Positions 51,739 to 61,750 are shown, counted from the first letter of the stretch. The stretch: 64,000 bases of DNA from Methanobacterium sp. ERen5 (GCA_024167805.1 CP099988.1:1372001-1436000); one strand, 5' to 3'. The notes: a model not told the origin generated them from the sequence alone. Numbers and translations: made by a program.

Positions 51739-51826
51739 AGCTATGGCCACATAAAAGGGTTTATATAACTTAAGTTACATAAAGATACACATATAACATA
51801 GTTATGAAACAACAGGGGTGATTGGT

Positions 51827-52189
51827 TTGGTTAATTGGACTGCGGCATTTGTGGGATTCATACTCGCGGTTATCCTTTCAAATGTTTTCGGTTATTTCAT
51901 GGGTTTTGTTGGAATAAGTATTGGATTGTTTATTGCCGGCATAGTTGTAGGACTCATGGTAGGTGGTGGAGTTCTCACTGGATTTGGTAATGGGCTGGTT
52001 GCAGGAGCATTTGGTGCAATAGTGATCTCCATCATATTATTAATAGGTGGAACAATAACTGCAGGACTCGTAGGATTTGGTGTGGCAGCAGCAGCATCTA
52101 TTGTATGGATTTTAACTATCTTCGTTACCAGCGGATTTGTAGTGGGAGTTGGTGGTGCAATAGGATCACTTATTAGTGGTAAAAACTAA
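51827..52189 (+). CDS. DUF5518-type small membrane protein
   Basis: A 120-residue, glycine-rich hydrophobic protein with four likely helices (AAFVGFILAVILSNVFGYFMG, SIGLFIAGIVVGLMVGGG, FGAIVISIILLIGGTITAGLVG, FVTSGFVVGVGGAIGSLISG). The TTG at 51827 follows GGGGTGATT and is preferred to an earlier GTG. Function unknown. A TATA-like TTTATATAAC precedes it at 51761-51770. Confidence 0.65.
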   Translation: MVNWTAAFVGFILAVILSNVFGYFMGFVGISIGLFIAGIVVGLMVGGGVLTGFGNGLVAGAFGAIVISIILLIGGTITAGLVGFGVAAAASIVWILTIFVTSGFVVGVGGAIGSLISGKN

Positions 52190-52232
52190 ACTTTTTTTAA
52201 TTTTTTTACAAATTTAATTGGAGATTTTTGTA

Positions 52233-52733
52233 GTGATAATTTATCCAGATAACAGCATGTTCACGAGTCAGTCATTTATTATTGTCATACTTTTTTTAGT
52301 TATACTTCAACTTAGAGAAAGAAGGGTTAAACCATTGGGTTTAATGATCATGCCAGTGTTCATGTTCTTTATATCCATATTTTTAGTGGATGAAGTTTTA
52401 TTCACTAGCTTACTTAATTTTATTTTGATAGCTGGCGGTTTTGTTTTGGGCACGATCATAGGCTACGTGGTGGCTTCATTCATGAAGGTGAAGTTGGATA
52501 AGGACGGTAATGTCCTGATAAAGGGGTCTGTTCTAGCTGTTGGGGTGTGGGTTCTTGTTATAATTTTAAAATTTTATGGAGAACAAACATTAGGATCCAC
52601 ACATTACATCGACTTCAATGTTTTGACTTCAATTTTTATTATGATGACACTGGGTGCTATGATTTCACGCAGACTCATAATTTATAGAATGTATAGGGAA
52701 CATAAGCTCTCGATAAAAAAAGCAGAGGAATGA
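52233..52733 (+). CDS. Multi-pass membrane protein, unknown
   Basis: A 166-residue protein with about five helices (SFIIVILFLVILQL, LGLMIMPVFMFFISIFLV, LLNFILIAGGFVLGTIIGYVVASF, VLAVGVWVLVIILKF, VLTSIFIMMTLGAMISR) and a charged C-terminal tail. It resembles CcdC/DUF1453-type proteins in layout only. The GTG at 52233 follows GGAG; a TTG at 52218 is possible. Function unknown. Confidence 0.6.
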   Translation: MIIYPDNSMFTSQSFIIVILFLVILQLRERRVKPLGLMIMPVFMFFISIFLVDEVLFTSLLNFILIAGGFVLGTIIGYVVASFMKVKLDKDGNVLIKGSVLAVGVWVLVIILKFYGEQTLGSTHYIDFNVLTSIFIMMTLGAMISRRLIIYRMYREHKLSIKKAEE

Positions 52734-52763
52734 AACCAGAGTTAATGTGTGATCTATGATTTT

Positions 52764-53527
52764 TTAACTCCTTTTTCTTGATTTAATTATTTTTGATGCG
52801 AATATGGCTGCACCAAATCCATTATCTATGTTTACAACAGCAATACCTGGAGCACAAGATTGTAACATGGCATAAAGTGCTGTGAACCCTCCTTCACCAA
52901 CTCCGTAACCAACAGATGTTGGTACACCGACCACTGGCACATCAACCAATCCAGCAACAACGGATGGTAAAGCACCTTCCATTCCTGCAACAACAATGAT
53001 TACTTCCACGTCAGCATCAAGCATTAACCTAATCTGGCTAAATAATCTGTGAATTCCTGCAACACCCACATCATAGGATTTCAAAACTTCGCATCCAGAT
53101 TCTTCTGCAACTATTCTTGTTTCTTCTGCTACTGGTATATCTGAAGTTCCTGCTGTTATTAAGCCGATTTTACCAATTTTTTTACTTCTTGTGTTCTGAT
53201 GACCAAAATTCTTGCCTTTGGGTTGTATTCAATGGCCATATTTGGGGTCAGGACTTCGTTGATTCCTTCTGCCATTTGTTGGTAACGCTGATTAGTGAGT
53301 CTGGTAACGATAATTCCATTGTTGGAGCAACTTTTTATTATTTTGAGTAATTCTTCATCGTCTTTACCCTCGGCAAACACTGCTTCGGGAATTCCCGTTC
53401 TCATCTCTCTGTGGATGTCCATCTTTGCAAAATCTTCTAATTCAACTATATGATCGTTTCTGAGCATTTTTTCAGCTGATTCAACTGAAATTTCACCATT
53501 TTTAAGTTTTTGAAGTATATCCTTCAT
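52764..53527 (-). CDS. larB: Nickel-pincer cofactor biosynthesis protein LarB (one apparent frameshift)
   Basis: A protein of about 254 residues. The N-part [41 protein letters not shown] is LarB-specific; the C-part [34 protein letters not shown] is PurE-like. The frame breaks at the run 53177-53183 (seven As, coding strand); one more gives [20 protein letters not shown]. LarB carboxylates and hydrolyses nicotinic acid adenine dinucleotide for the nickel-pincer cofactor. No larC or larE is nearby. Confidence 0.87.
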
Positions 53528-53680
53528 TTTTTCCCTCTAAAAATTAAGCTAGATTTCATCCAAGTTACTATTTATATATTTGAATTTAATTAATGTTGAG
53601 GCCATACTTTACCAAGTTTTACAATGGGGTATTATATTGTAGGCGATATAAAATTAAATAATAGGTGTGCAGGTGATACT

Positions 53681-53878
53681 ATGTCAAAACTTTCAGACGA
53701 AGATAAAGCATTTGAACAAAGCTTAAAGGGTAAAATGGGATGGAAATGTTCCTGTTCATTGGATGTTGTCGATAAAAAATGTTCTTTAAAAGAAGTTGTT
53801 TGTAAAGAGTGTGGAAAAACCTTTAAAACTAATAGTGATACTAGCTATTGTTTTGATTGTACAAAAAAGATTAAATAA
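53681..53878 (+). CDS. Small zinc-finger protein
   Basis: A 65-residue protein with four or more cysteines (KCSCS, KCSLK, VCKECGK, YCFDC) fit for zinc, and a charged start MSKLSDEDKAFEQ. The ATG at 53681 follows CAGGTGAT; a longer frame from 53624 lacks a ribosome site. TTTATATATT at 53572-53581 is a likely TATA box. Unknown function, upstream of the nif promoter. Confidence 0.6.
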   Translation: MSKLSDEDKAFEQSLKGKMGWKCSCSLDVVDKKCSLKEVVCKECGKTFKTNSDTSYCFDCTKKIK

Positions 53879-54057
53879 TAAATTGACTTCTATTTTTACA
53901 AATTTTTCACTATGAATACATTATTTTTTAAAAATTAGTATAATGTTCATTTGATTTTAATAATATGATTATTTTGTTTAAATAATTGGGCTATGTTTGG
54001 TATTAAATTTAGTAATTATACTAAATTTTGGTTCTGATACCTATTTTGATCCAAATG

Positions 54058-54066
54058 TTTATATAA
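54058..54066 (+). promoter_or_regulatory. TATA box of the nif operon
   Basis: TTTATATAA, a strong archaeal TATA element. It is about 29 bases ahead of the GGAA-N6-TTCC palindrome and 112 bases ahead of the first ORF of the operon. Confidence 0.65.
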
Positions 54067-54090
54067 CATGAGATTCAATTGTAAGTTGTC

Positions 54091-54104
54091 GGAAAGGGGC
54101 TTCC
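54091..54104. promoter_or_regulatory. NrpR-type nitrogen operator of the nif operon
   Basis: GGAA-AGGGGC-TTCC, an exact GGAA-N6-TTCC match. It sits where the transcript should start, so NrpR bound in nitrogen-rich cells would repress the nif genes and 2-oxoglutarate would relieve this (established for NrpR in Methanococcus). Same architecture as glnA at 391-421. Confidence 0.85.
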
Positions 54105-54177
54105 TTCTTCCGATACTATACACTTCAAAATAGAAGTTATGAATGAAAAAAATTTAAAAAAGTTTTAAGAGGTTAAA

Positions 54178-54432
54178 ATGGTTAAGAAAATTGCTGAATA
54201 TGGTAAAACTAAAATTAAAAGGTCCAAAACAAAAACAGGCCCCACTGAAGCCATAGCACATTTTCACATCAAAAACTCAATGGTTCGTGGATCTATGCTT
54301 CAAGTTAAATGTAAAGAAAATCTTTTGGTAGAAAACCTGCAAACCAAGATAGGAAAATCAAACATTGTAGAAAAAAACATCTACAAAGATGTTGTTGAGT
54401 ATTTAGAATGTATTAACCTCGGTGGAGATTAA
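54178..54432 (+). CDS. NifH-like short ORF in the nifH position (degenerate)
   Basis: An intact 84-codon frame with GAGGT before the ATG, first in the nif operon where nifH normally lies. It starts MVKKIAEYGKTKIKRSKT and continues EAIAHFHIKN, which lines up with the NifH start MVRKIAIYGKGGIGKSTT and its later HFHDKN; ECINLGGD at the end lines up with the CVESGGP just before the first Fe-S ligand of NifH. The P-loop glycines and lysine are replaced (GKTKIKRS), HGCDPKAD has become RGSMLQVK, and the last two thirds of NifH are absent, so it cannot be a nitrogenase reductase. It is either a decayed nifH or a reused fragment. Confidence 0.6.
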   Translation: MVKKIAEYGKTKIKRSKTKTGPTEAIAHFHIKNSMVRGSMLQVKCKENLLVENLQTKIGKSNIVEKNIYKDVVEYLECINLGGD

Positions 54433-54508
54433 ATCTAAAGATATTTTGAATTTATATATTATTTTGGACTTAATTCGCTACAGATAGTCGATTATTGGAG
54501 GAATCGTA

Positions 54509-54826
54509 ATGAAAATGATCAGAGCAATTATTAGACCTGAAAGGGTTGAAAATGTCGTTGACGCACTTGATAAGGCTGGATTTGTGGCCATGACTAAAAT
54601 GGAAGTTATTGGTCGTGGAAAACAAAAGGGTATACAGCTTGAAAATATTTACTACGATGAAATACCCAAAACAATGCTGATGTTGGTGGTAGAGGACGAA
54701 AAAGCCGATAAAATCGTAGAAATAGTCACAGACACATCTTACACAGGAAACTTTGGAGATGGAAAGATATTCGTAAGCCCTGTTGATGAAGTTTACACTG
54801 TAAGAACAAGAAGCAGCAGTTTATAG
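54509..54826 (+). CDS. nifI1: Nitrogen-fixation PII protein NifI1
   Basis: A 105-residue GlnB-family protein: MKMIRAIIRPERVENVVDAL, VIGRGKQKG, and FGDGKIFVSPVDEVYTVRTR. The T-loop lacks the uridylylated tyrosine context of bacterial GlnB and has the shape of NifI1. NifI1 and NifI2 together bind and switch off nitrogenase when ammonium returns (established in Methanococcus), relieved by 2-oxoglutarate. GGAGGAATCGTA gives the start. Confidence 0.92.
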   Translation: MKMIRAIIRPERVENVVDALDKAGFVAMTKMEVIGRGKQKGIQLENIYYDEIPKTMLMLVVEDEKADKIVEIVTDTSYTGNFGDGKIFVSPVDEVYTVRTRSSSL

Positions 54827-54853
54827 GGTTTAAAAAATAAGGATGTTTTAGAA

Positions 54854-55222
54854 ATGAAAGAAATTACCGCTATTATACGCCCAAAAAAGGTTACAAGGAC
54901 TAAAGAAGTCTTAGATTCATTAGGATTTCCTGCAATGAATGCATCACGAGTAATGGGAAGAGGAAAACAAAGGGCGATCCTTGATGAGGTTAACTTTGAA
55001 ATTGATGATCCTGCTCTGCTTGAAATGGAGGGTGCCATGAAGTACATACCAAAGAGAATGATTTCATTGGTTGTACCAGATGAGGAAGTGGCATTGGTGG
55101 TTCAGGCCATTATTAAAGTAAACCACACAGGACAAATAGGTGATGGCAAGGTGTTTGTAAGCCCTATTGAAGAGGCGTTCCGGGTTAGAACATCTGAACA
55201 GGGAGATAGTGCAATTACTTAA
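54854..55222 (+). CDS. nifI2: Nitrogen-fixation PII protein NifI2
   Basis: A 122-residue PII protein: [29 protein letters not shown], a longer T-loop ([17 protein letters not shown]) and [19 protein letters not shown]. The longer loop distinguishes NifI2 from NifI1. It is 27 bases after nifI1 and 67 before nifD, the standard methanogen order. Confidence 0.92.
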   Translation: MKEITAIIRPKKVTRTKEVLDSLGFPAMNASRVMGRGKQRAILDEVNFEIDDPALLEMEGAMKYIPKRMISLVVPDEEVALVVQAIIKVNHTGQIGDGKVFVSPIEEAFRVRTSEQGDSAIT

Positions 55223-55289
55223 AAAAATAGAATTTATCAGTCAAAACATTTCAACATATTCGATTTATAACAATTTAGGAGAATTATTA

Positions 55290-56780
55290 ATGCCTTACAA
55301 ACTTTTAGAAGTGGATAAAAAGATCCCTCAAAGAAAAAATCATGTCTATGTAAAGCATTGCTCAGACCCTGAAGACGAAATTCCAGACTGCAATACTAAA
55401 ACAGTGCCTGGATCAATGTCAGAAAGGGGATGTGCATTTGCAGGAGTAAAAGGAGTTATCACCGGAGCCATAAAAGATGTTATACACGTAGTTCATTCAC
55501 CAATAGGGTGTACAAGCTATGGATACGGAACCAAAAGATACCCAACAACACCAGACATGCCCAATGGTGAGAAGTTTCCAATAGAAAACTTCAACCTCAA
55601 GTACATACTGGGTACAGATCTTCAAGAATCTGATGTGGTTTTTGGAGGAATGAAGAAGTTAAAAAAATCAATAATTGAAGCTCATAAAGAATTTCCAGAA
55701 GCAACTGCAATTTACACTTACTCAACATGTACAACCGGATTAATTGGAGATGATCTGGATGCAGTAGCTAAGGAAACATCAGAAGAACTTGGAATTCAAG
55801 TAGTTGCATTCAATGCACCAGGATTCTGTGGACCAAGCCAATCAAAGGGACATCACGTAGGAAACTTGACTTTATTCGAGAACCTTGTGGGTACCAAGGA
55901 GCCACTCGAAACAACACCCTACGATGTGAATCTCATAGGCGAATACAACATCGATGGAGACCTTTGGATAATTAAAGAGTATCTAGAGGAGATGGGAATC
56001 AACCTGCTGAGCAAATTCACAGGAGACTGTAGTCACGATGAAATATGCTGGATGCACAGGGCAAAATTAAGCCTGGTCCGGTGCCAGAGGTCCGCAACCT
56101 ACATTGCAGATCTCATAGAAGAGAAGTACGGTGTTCCATACATCAAGGTAGACTTTTTCAGTACCAAGTACTGTGCAGAAAACCTTAGAACAATTGGTAA
56201 ATATTTCGGACTTGAAGAAGAAGCAGAAAAGGTAATTGAATCCCGAATGGAAAAAGTTGCCCCCGAACTTGAATTTTACAAGTCTAAATTACAAGGAAAA
56301 AGAGTATTCATATTCTCTGGAGGTCCAAAGAGTTACCACTTGTCAAAACCACTTGAAGAAGAATTGGGAATGGAAACTGTTGCGGTAGCATCTCAATTTG
56401 AACATAAAGATGGATATGAAAAGATGAAAAGCCGTGTTAAGGAAGGCACACTCATAGTGGACGATCCAAACTCTTTAGAATTTGAAGAGATTATCCAAGT
56501 GTACAAACCAGATCTAATATTGGCCGGTGTAAAAGAGAAATATTTGGCTCATAAATTAGGAGTACCATGTTTATTGATCCATTCATATGAGAACGGACCT
56601 TACATGGGTTTTGAAGGATTTGTAAACCTGGCAAAGGACATGCACAGGAATATTTACAGTCCAGTATGGAATATGTTGGAGTTTGAAGAAGAACCCGCAG
56701 TTGGGGAAAACGCAGAAATCCCGGAAGATTCGTCTGAAAAACAAGAAACCAAACCAGAAAATACAGGGGAGTTGGCATAA
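55290..56780 (+). CDS. nifD: Nitrogenase component 1 alpha chain
   Basis: 496 residues. P-cluster cysteines C48 (ERGCAFAG), C74 (SPIGCTS) and C147 (YSTCTTG); cofactor ligands C265 ([10 protein letters not shown]) and H431 ([13 protein letters not shown]); the substrate-site pair Q184 and H188 in SQSKGHH. All catalytic residues are kept, and the sequence is of the methanogen type, which shares features with AnfD/VnfD. There is no G-subunit gene, which speaks for a Mo enzyme. Residues 465-496 form an acidic low-complexity tail. TAGGAG before the ATG at 55290 sets the start. It shares one base with nifK. Confidence 0.95.
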   Translation: MPYKLLEVDKKIPQRKNHVYVKHCSDPEDEIPDCNTKTVPGSMSERGCAFAGVKGVITGAIKDVIHVVHSPIGCTSYGYGTKRYPTTPDMPNGEKFPIENFNLKYILGTDLQESDVVFGGMKKLKKSIIEAHKEFPEATAIYTYSTCTTGLIGDDLDAVAKETSEELGIQVVAFNAPGFCGPSQSKGHHVGNLTLFENLVGTKEPLETTPYDVNLIGEYNIDGDLWIIKEYLEEMGINLLSKFTGDCSHDEICWMHRAKLSLVRCQRSATYIADLIEEKYGVPYIKVDFFSTKYCAENLRTIGKYFGLEEEAEKVIESRMEKVAPELEFYKSKLQGKRVFIFSGGPKSYHLSKPLEEELGMETVAVASQFEHKDGYEKMKSRVKEGTLIVDDPNSLEFEEIIQVYKPDLILAGVKEKYLAHKLGVPCLLIHSYENGPYMGFEGFVNLAKDMHRNIYSPVWNMLEFEEEPAVGENAEIPEDSSEKQETKPENTGELA

Positions 56781-58162
56781 TGAGTTGTGTGAATGTTATT
56801 GAAAAGGATAGGAACGTAATTATAAATCCTCTCAAAACTTGCCAGCCACTTGGAGCCATGTTCGCAGTTACTGGTATTAACAAAGGATTTCCAATAGTTC
56901 ATGGATCCCAAGGATGTTCTGCATTTGTTAGATATGGATTTGCAAGACATTTCAGAGAACCATCAGAAATAGCTGTTACAGCTTTACACGAAGATGCAGC
57001 AGTGTTTGGAGGAAGAACAAATTTGGTGTCAGGTATTGAAAACCTTGCCTTGAGGTTTAATCCTGATGTAATTGGAATAATCACCACTTGTTCCAGTGAA
57101 ATAATAGGTGACGATGTTTATGGATTTGCTGACACAGCCCGTGGAAATTTGAAGGAAAAACTTGGGGAAGCAGCAGACAATATCGAAATCATACCAATAA
57201 ACACACCAAGTTTTGTTGAGAGTCATTACAAGGGATACGACAATGCAATCAATGCACTGGTAAATCACCTAGCACGTAAAGATGAACCCAACGAGAAAGT
57301 GAACATCATTCCAGGAATAATAAATCCGGGGGACATCAGGGAGTTAAAACATATGCTGGCTTCAATGGATACCGATGGAATATTCCTCACAGATATTTCT
57401 GATCCATTCGATGCACCGCTTAGACCTTCAAAGACCAAAGAAATTCCGTACTATCCCAAGGGTGGAACAACAGTAGATGAATTAAGAGATAGTGCAAACA
57501 GTTTGGGAACAGTTTCAATCTGTAAGTATGCAGGTTCTGGAGCAACATCTCTTGAAAGGGAGCACAAAGTACCGTCAGCAATTGAAACACCACCGATTGG
57601 TTTACAAAACACCGATCAATTCGTGAGAAACGTCTCAAAATTCACAGGAAATTCAATTTCAGAAGAACTTTTAGATGAACGTGGAATGCTTGTAGATTCA
57701 ATGGCAGACAATGCAGCAAGATACTTGCACGGCCGTAAAGTTGCAATTTATGGAGATCCAGATCTAACAACTGGAATGGCCAGATTTGTGGGTGAACTTG
57801 GAATGGAACCAACTATGGTCTGCACCGGTGTTAAATATCCGGATTTCAACCCGGACATGGAGAAAATTTCCAAAGAAACAGGATCAGATATTGATGTGTT
57901 GTATGGTCAGGATCTGCGTGCAGTTGAAGTGTACTTGAAGGAAAACCCTGTTGATCTCATGGTAGGAAACTCTGATGGAAGGTTAATAGCATTAGATCTA
58001 GGCATTCCACTCATAAGAATGGGATTTCCTGTCTATGATCGTGTTGGTTATCAGAGACAGTCAGTATTAGGTTACAGGGGAGGTCTGTACCTTATGGATC
58101 TCATTACCAACACTGTCTTGGAGAAGTACTACGAACCTACCCACTGGAAGCTACAACAGTAA
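56780..58162 (+). CDS. nifK: Nitrogenase component 1 beta chain
   Basis: 460 residues. P-cluster cysteines C21 (LKTCQPLGA), C46 (GSQGCSAFVRYG) and C104 (ITTCSSEIIGDD), with RHFREPSEIAVTALHEDAAVFGG and GDPDLTTGMARFVGELG. It pairs with NifD. Its start ATG uses the last base of the nifD stop, so translation is coupled. It lacks the long N-terminal extension of proteobacterial NifK, as usual in methanogens. Confidence 0.95.
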   Translation: MSCVNVIEKDRNVIINPLKTCQPLGAMFAVTGINKGFPIVHGSQGCSAFVRYGFARHFREPSEIAVTALHEDAAVFGGRTNLVSGIENLALRFNPDVIGIITTCSSEIIGDDVYGFADTARGNLKEKLGEAADNIEIIPINTPSFVESHYKGYDNAINALVNHLARKDEPNEKVNIIPGIINPGDIRELKHMLASMDTDGIFLTDISDPFDAPLRPSKTKEIPYYPKGGTTVDELRDSANSLGTVSICKYAGSGATSLEREHKVPSAIETPPIGLQNTDQFVRNVSKFTGNSISEELLDERGMLVDSMADNAARYLHGRKVAIYGDPDLTTGMARFVGELGMEPTMVCTGVKYPDFNPDMEKISKETGSDIDVLYGQDLRAVEVYLKENPVDLMVGNSDGRLIALDLGIPLIRMGFPVYDRVGYQRQSVLGYRGGLYLMDLITNTVLEKYYEPTHWKLQQ

Positions 58163-58174
58163 AATTACACTCTA

Positions 58175-58182
58175 TTTTTTTT
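58175..58182 (+). terminator. T-tract after nifK
   Basis: Eight T residues 13 bases after the nifK stop. Together with the 205-base gap before nifE this suggests a transcript end or attenuation point between nifDK and nifEN. Confidence 0.35.
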
Positions 58183-58235
58183 AGGGGTTTAATATTTCAC
58201 GATTTAAGTCTTTATCATGATCAATAGGATGTTGG

Positions 58236-58300
58236 AGGATATCCTGTGATTTAAAGGATATTAGATGTCCTATGATTGTTGAATATTCGGAAGATATCCT
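58236..58300. repeat. GGATATCC-type palindromes before nifE
   Basis: A perfect palindrome AGGATATCCT at 58236-58245, a half-matching GGATAT-TAG-ATGTCC at 58256-58270, and AGATATCCT at 58292-58300: three related sites about 20 and 36 bases apart. The spacer is the only long gap within the nif genes. It could hold operators for a separate nifEN promoter. It does not match the NrpR motif. Confidence 0.45.
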
Positions 58301-58367
58301 AGTGTCTGAAGAATATTTTGAGTTATGGCAAATGAATAAATTAAAAAGAATATAGGATTGAGTAAAA

Positions 58368-59734
58368 ATGGAACCAGTTATCGAAACATTTGAATCCCGT
58401 AAATCGCACATGTGTGTGAAAGGAGATGGAATATCGATCCCTGTTTGTGATAAGGCAAGCTTACCCGGCACCGTAACTCAAAGAACTTGTGTATATGGTG
58501 GTGCTAGGATAGTGCTCATGCCAATTACAGATTCGATACATCTTGTGCATGGACCTATAGGATGTGCTGCTTGTACTTGGGACATCAGGGGAAGTAAATC
58601 TTCAAGGGAAGATCTTTACAAAAAAGGTTGTTCAACAGACCTTCAGGAAACCGACATCGTATTTGGAGGAGAAAAAAGTTATTTGAAACCATCATGGAAC
58701 TTAACAAATTGTACCATCCTGGAGCCATATTTGTGTATGCCACATGTGTTGCAGGTATAATTGGGGATGATATTAAGGCAGTTTGTAAAAAATCTGAAGA
58801 AATTACGGGATGCAGGGTTATACCAGTTCAATCTGAAGGTTATCAAAATCACAATAAAACCAAGGGGCACTGGATAGGTGGTGATGCCCTTTTAGATTAT
58901 GTTATAGGTACCAAAGAGCCTGAAAAAACCACACCCTTTGACATAAACATTGTTGGAGAATTCAATGTAGCAGGTGATCTCTGGGGAATCAAACCTTTGA
59001 TTGAAGCAATGGGAATCAACATCATAAGCACCCTCACCGGAGATTCTCATGTTGATGAAATTGCCCAAGCACACAGAGCTAAACTGAATATTGTGCAGTG
59101 TCAGAAATCTTCCAATTATGTTGCAAAGAAAATGAAAGATAAGTACGGAATACCATTCATCAAGGTTAACTTCTTTGGTCTGGAACAGACAGTGAATTCC
59201 CTGAGGGATATAGCTGACTTCTTTGGAGATCCTGAAATGATCGAACGAACTGAAGAGATCATAGCTAAGGGATTGAAAGAAGTTGAACATAAAACCGATG
59301 AGTATAAAAAGAGACTCAACGGAAAAACAGTTGCTTTATACGTCGGTGGAAACAAAGCATGGTCTCTTGTCCGTGCATTTGAAGAACTGGGCATGGATGT
59401 CATGATGTCCGGCACAAAAAATGGAATCAAAGAAGATTACGAGAGAATTAAAGAAACAGTAAAGGATGGGACCATCATAGTGGATGATGCTAATTCAACT
59501 GAACTTGCAAGACTCTTAAAGAAGTATAAACCAAATCTCCTCATATCTGGGGCCAAAGAAAAATATATCTCACTGAAACTTGGCATACCATTTTGCGACT
59601 TTAACCATGATAGAATATCTGCATTTGCAGGATTCAATGGGTTTGTAAGTTTTGCAAAGCAAGTTGATGCTTCAGTTTCAAGTCCTGTGTTTAATTTAAG
59701 TTCAGAATTGGGAGGTGGACTAAATGGAACATGA
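58368..59734 (+). CDS. nifE: Nitrogenase cofactor scaffold protein NifE (one apparent frameshift)
   Basis: Corrected to 455 residues. [18 protein letters not shown] (C41) and [15 protein letters not shown] (C66) hold cluster cysteines; after the break come [49 protein letters not shown] and [14 protein letters not shown]. The frame breaks at the A6 run 58672-58677; one more A restores [19 protein letters not shown]. NifE with NifN scaffolds the last steps of FeMo-cofactor building. If the shift were real, cofactor synthesis would be lost; the error pattern makes that unlikely. Confidence 0.88.
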
Positions 59735-61109
59735 TAAAAAATTTTCAGTTGTCAACCCTTCAAAAATGTGCCAACCAATGGGAGCTGTTCAGGCACTTCT
59801 GGGTGTAAACGATACCATGCCAATAATCCATGGATCACAGGGTTGCAGTACCTACATAAGATTTCAATTAACAAGACATTTTAGAGAGCCTATAGAAGTT
59901 GCATCCACATCCATGAGTGAGAAAACAGTCATTTATGGTGGAGAATTTAATTTAATGAAGGCTTTAAAAAATGTATCCGAAAAACAAAGCCCTAAAATGA
60001 TAGCAGTCACCTCCAGCTGCCTCACAGAAACAATTGGGGAAGATATGGATGGTATCATAGAAAAATTTAAGGATGCAAATTTTGACAAAAATCTGCCAAT
60101 AATTGTCCCAATTTCCACTCCAAGCTATGTTGAATCGCATGTTGAGGGTTACAACAGAACCATCAAAGCATTGGTTGAGAATCTAGCTGAACCTTCCACA
60201 CCCAACGGTAAAATAAACATAATCAATGGAATATTATCGCCTGCAGACGTTAAAAATGTTAAACAGTTATTAAACGATTTGCACTGTCCAAACATCATGC
60301 TAACAGATACATCTGAAAACCTTGACGCTCCACTTTCTGAAGAGACATTGGGCCTGTACAAGGATGGTACTTCTATTGAAGAAATTCAAGATACAGCCAA
60401 TTCAGTAGGAACCATTTCAATATCCAAACACGCAGATTCAGCAGCCACATACTTAGAACAGAAATATGGTGTAAGATCTGTTTCAGGACCACTCCCGCTG
60501 GGAATCGAAAATACAGATCAGTTCGTAAATAATGTCTGTGAATTCACCGGTCTTGAGGTACCAGAATCTGTTAAAAAAGATCGTGGTAGGTTATTAGATG
60601 CCATGGTAGATGCCCATTCCTACAATTACCACAGGAAGGTTGCAATATTTGGAGATCCAGATTTTGTCTCTGGAATGGCACGTTTCACAAGCGAAATGGG
60701 AATGACACCCACAGTGGTGTGTACAGGAGCTAAAAGTAACAAATTTAGCGAAGACATAGATTTAATTGCAACTCAAAAGGGGATAGATCCAGTAGTTCTT
60801 GCTGGAAACGATCTGTATGATATGCACAGAGAAATCAAGGATGTTGGAGCAGAAATTTTACTAGGTAACTCCTATGGGGCAAGTATAGCTGAAGAAGAAA
60901 AAATACCTTTATTCAGAGTAGGATTCCCAATATTTGATAGAATGGGTGCTCAAAGAATATCCACATTGGGTTACAACGGTGGAACTGAATTTGTGGACAG
61001 ACTCACAAATACTCTACTGGACTTCTACTATGATGAAGCAGGATACGAACTAGAAAAATCTGAAGAAATAGTTGATGAAGAACTGTTTGCTGAGGGAGAA
61101 TTAGTATGA
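59724..61109 (+). CDS. nifN: Nitrogenase cofactor scaffold protein NifN
   Basis: 461 residues, paralogue of Nif[18 protein letters not shown] (C16), [21 protein letters not shown] (C41), [16 protein letters not shown] and [17 protein letters not shown]. It overlaps nifE by 11 bases. Its C-terminus ([15 protein letters not shown]) is acidic. Partner of NifE. Confidence 0.92.
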   Translation: MEHDKKFSVVNPSKMCQPMGAVQALLGVNDTMPIIHGSQGCSTYIRFQLTRHFREPIEVASTSMSEKTVIYGGEFNLMKALKNVSEKQSPKMIAVTSSCLTETIGEDMDGIIEKFKDANFDKNLPIIVPISTPSYVESHVEGYNRTIKALVENLAEPSTPNGKINIINGILSPADVKNVKQLLNDLHCPNIMLTDTSENLDAPLSEETLGLYKDGTSIEEIQDTANSVGTISISKHADSAATYLEQKYGVRSVSGPLPLGIENTDQFVNNVCEFTGLEVPESVKKDRGRLLDAMVDAHSYNYHRKVAIFGDPDFVSGMARFTSEMGMTPTVVCTGAKSNKFSEDIDLIATQKGIDPVVLAGNDLYDMHREIKDVGAEILLGNSYGASIAEEEKIPLFRVGFPIFDRMGAQRISTLGYNGGTEFVDRLTNTLLDFYYDEAGYELEKSEEIVDEELFAEGELV

Positions 61110-61426
61110 AAATAGCGGTGGCATCATCCAACGGAAAAATTATCGATCTGCATTTTGGAGATGCAGATCGATTCATAATCTTTGAATTAAAAGACGGTGA
61201 AGGAGAATTCAGTGAAATAAGAGAAAAAAATGGCATGAATATTGATAATCATCAAGAAAGATGGTTGGCTTCTTTAGATCTTGTAGAAGACTGTAAGGCC
61301 GTTCTTTGCAGTAAAATTGGTAAAGAACCGTCTATTGAACTGATGAAACTCGGAATCAAACCAATTAAATTGGATTGTAATGTTCGGGAAGCAGTTAAAT
61401 CTTGTGCTGAACATTTTGTGTGCTGA
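61106..61426 (+). CDS. nifX: NifX-type dinitrogenase cofactor-binding protein
   Basis: A 106-residue NifX/NifB-C-terminal-like domain: [28 protein letters not shown], then [29 protein letters not shown]. It probably carries the cofactor precursor between NifB and NifEN. Start overlaps nifN by four bases. Confidence 0.87.
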   Translation: MKIAVASSNGKIIDLHFGDADRFIIFELKDGEGEFSEIREKNGMNIDNHQERWLASLDLVEDCKAVLCSKIGKEPSIELMKLGIKPIKLDCNVREAVKSCAEHFVC

Positions 61427-61537
61427 GAAACAGTTAAAATTGGATAATCAGCCCACAGATGTAATTTTTTTATATTTTCAAATTAGAACGTGGATTTAGT
61501 GTTGAATCAATTAAGAAGTTTGAAAGGGTGATATGAT

Positions 61538-61750
61538 ATGATCATGGTTGAAATTGGCTTGGATCATGCGAAATGTAAAGGAAATGAATGTGGGATATGT
61601 GCATATATTTGCCCAACAAATGTTTTCGCAATCAAAGACAACGAAGTTTTGGTAAACTCTCCCCAATACTGTAAATTGTGCTATGAATGTTTAGAAACAT
61701 GCCCAACAGCAGCATTAAAAATCAAAAAAACAGAAGGAAACTGTGTTTAA
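61538..61750 (+). CDS. 2[4Fe-4S] ferredoxin at the end of the nif locus
   Basis: A 70-residue ferredoxin with KCKGNECGICAYICPTNVF and YCKLCYECLETCPTAALK, two 4Fe-4S sites, the first with an extra spacing (CKGNECGIC). GGGTGAT precedes the ATG at 61538; 61544 is an alternative. Placed 111 bases after nifX and upstream of kor genes, it may be the electron carrier for nitrogenase or cofactor synthesis, which is inference. Confidence 0.85.
   Translation: MIMVEIGLDHAKCKGNECGICAYICPTNVFAIKDNEVLVNSPQYCKLCYECLETCPTAALKIKKTEGNCV

Noticed and set aside
55290..58162. Possible alternative (V or Fe-only) nitrogenase, because NifD resembles AnfD/VnfD in several motifs
   Set aside because: No G-subunit gene lies between D and K, and methanogen NifD proteins share these motifs. 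nifE, nifN and nifX are present, so a Mo enzyme is more likely.
9325..58677. Programmed ribosomal frameshifting in A- or T-rich slippery runs
   Set aside because: It affects unrelated single-copy housekeeping genes at different places, always with a missing base, with no shared downstream structure. Sequence error explains it better.
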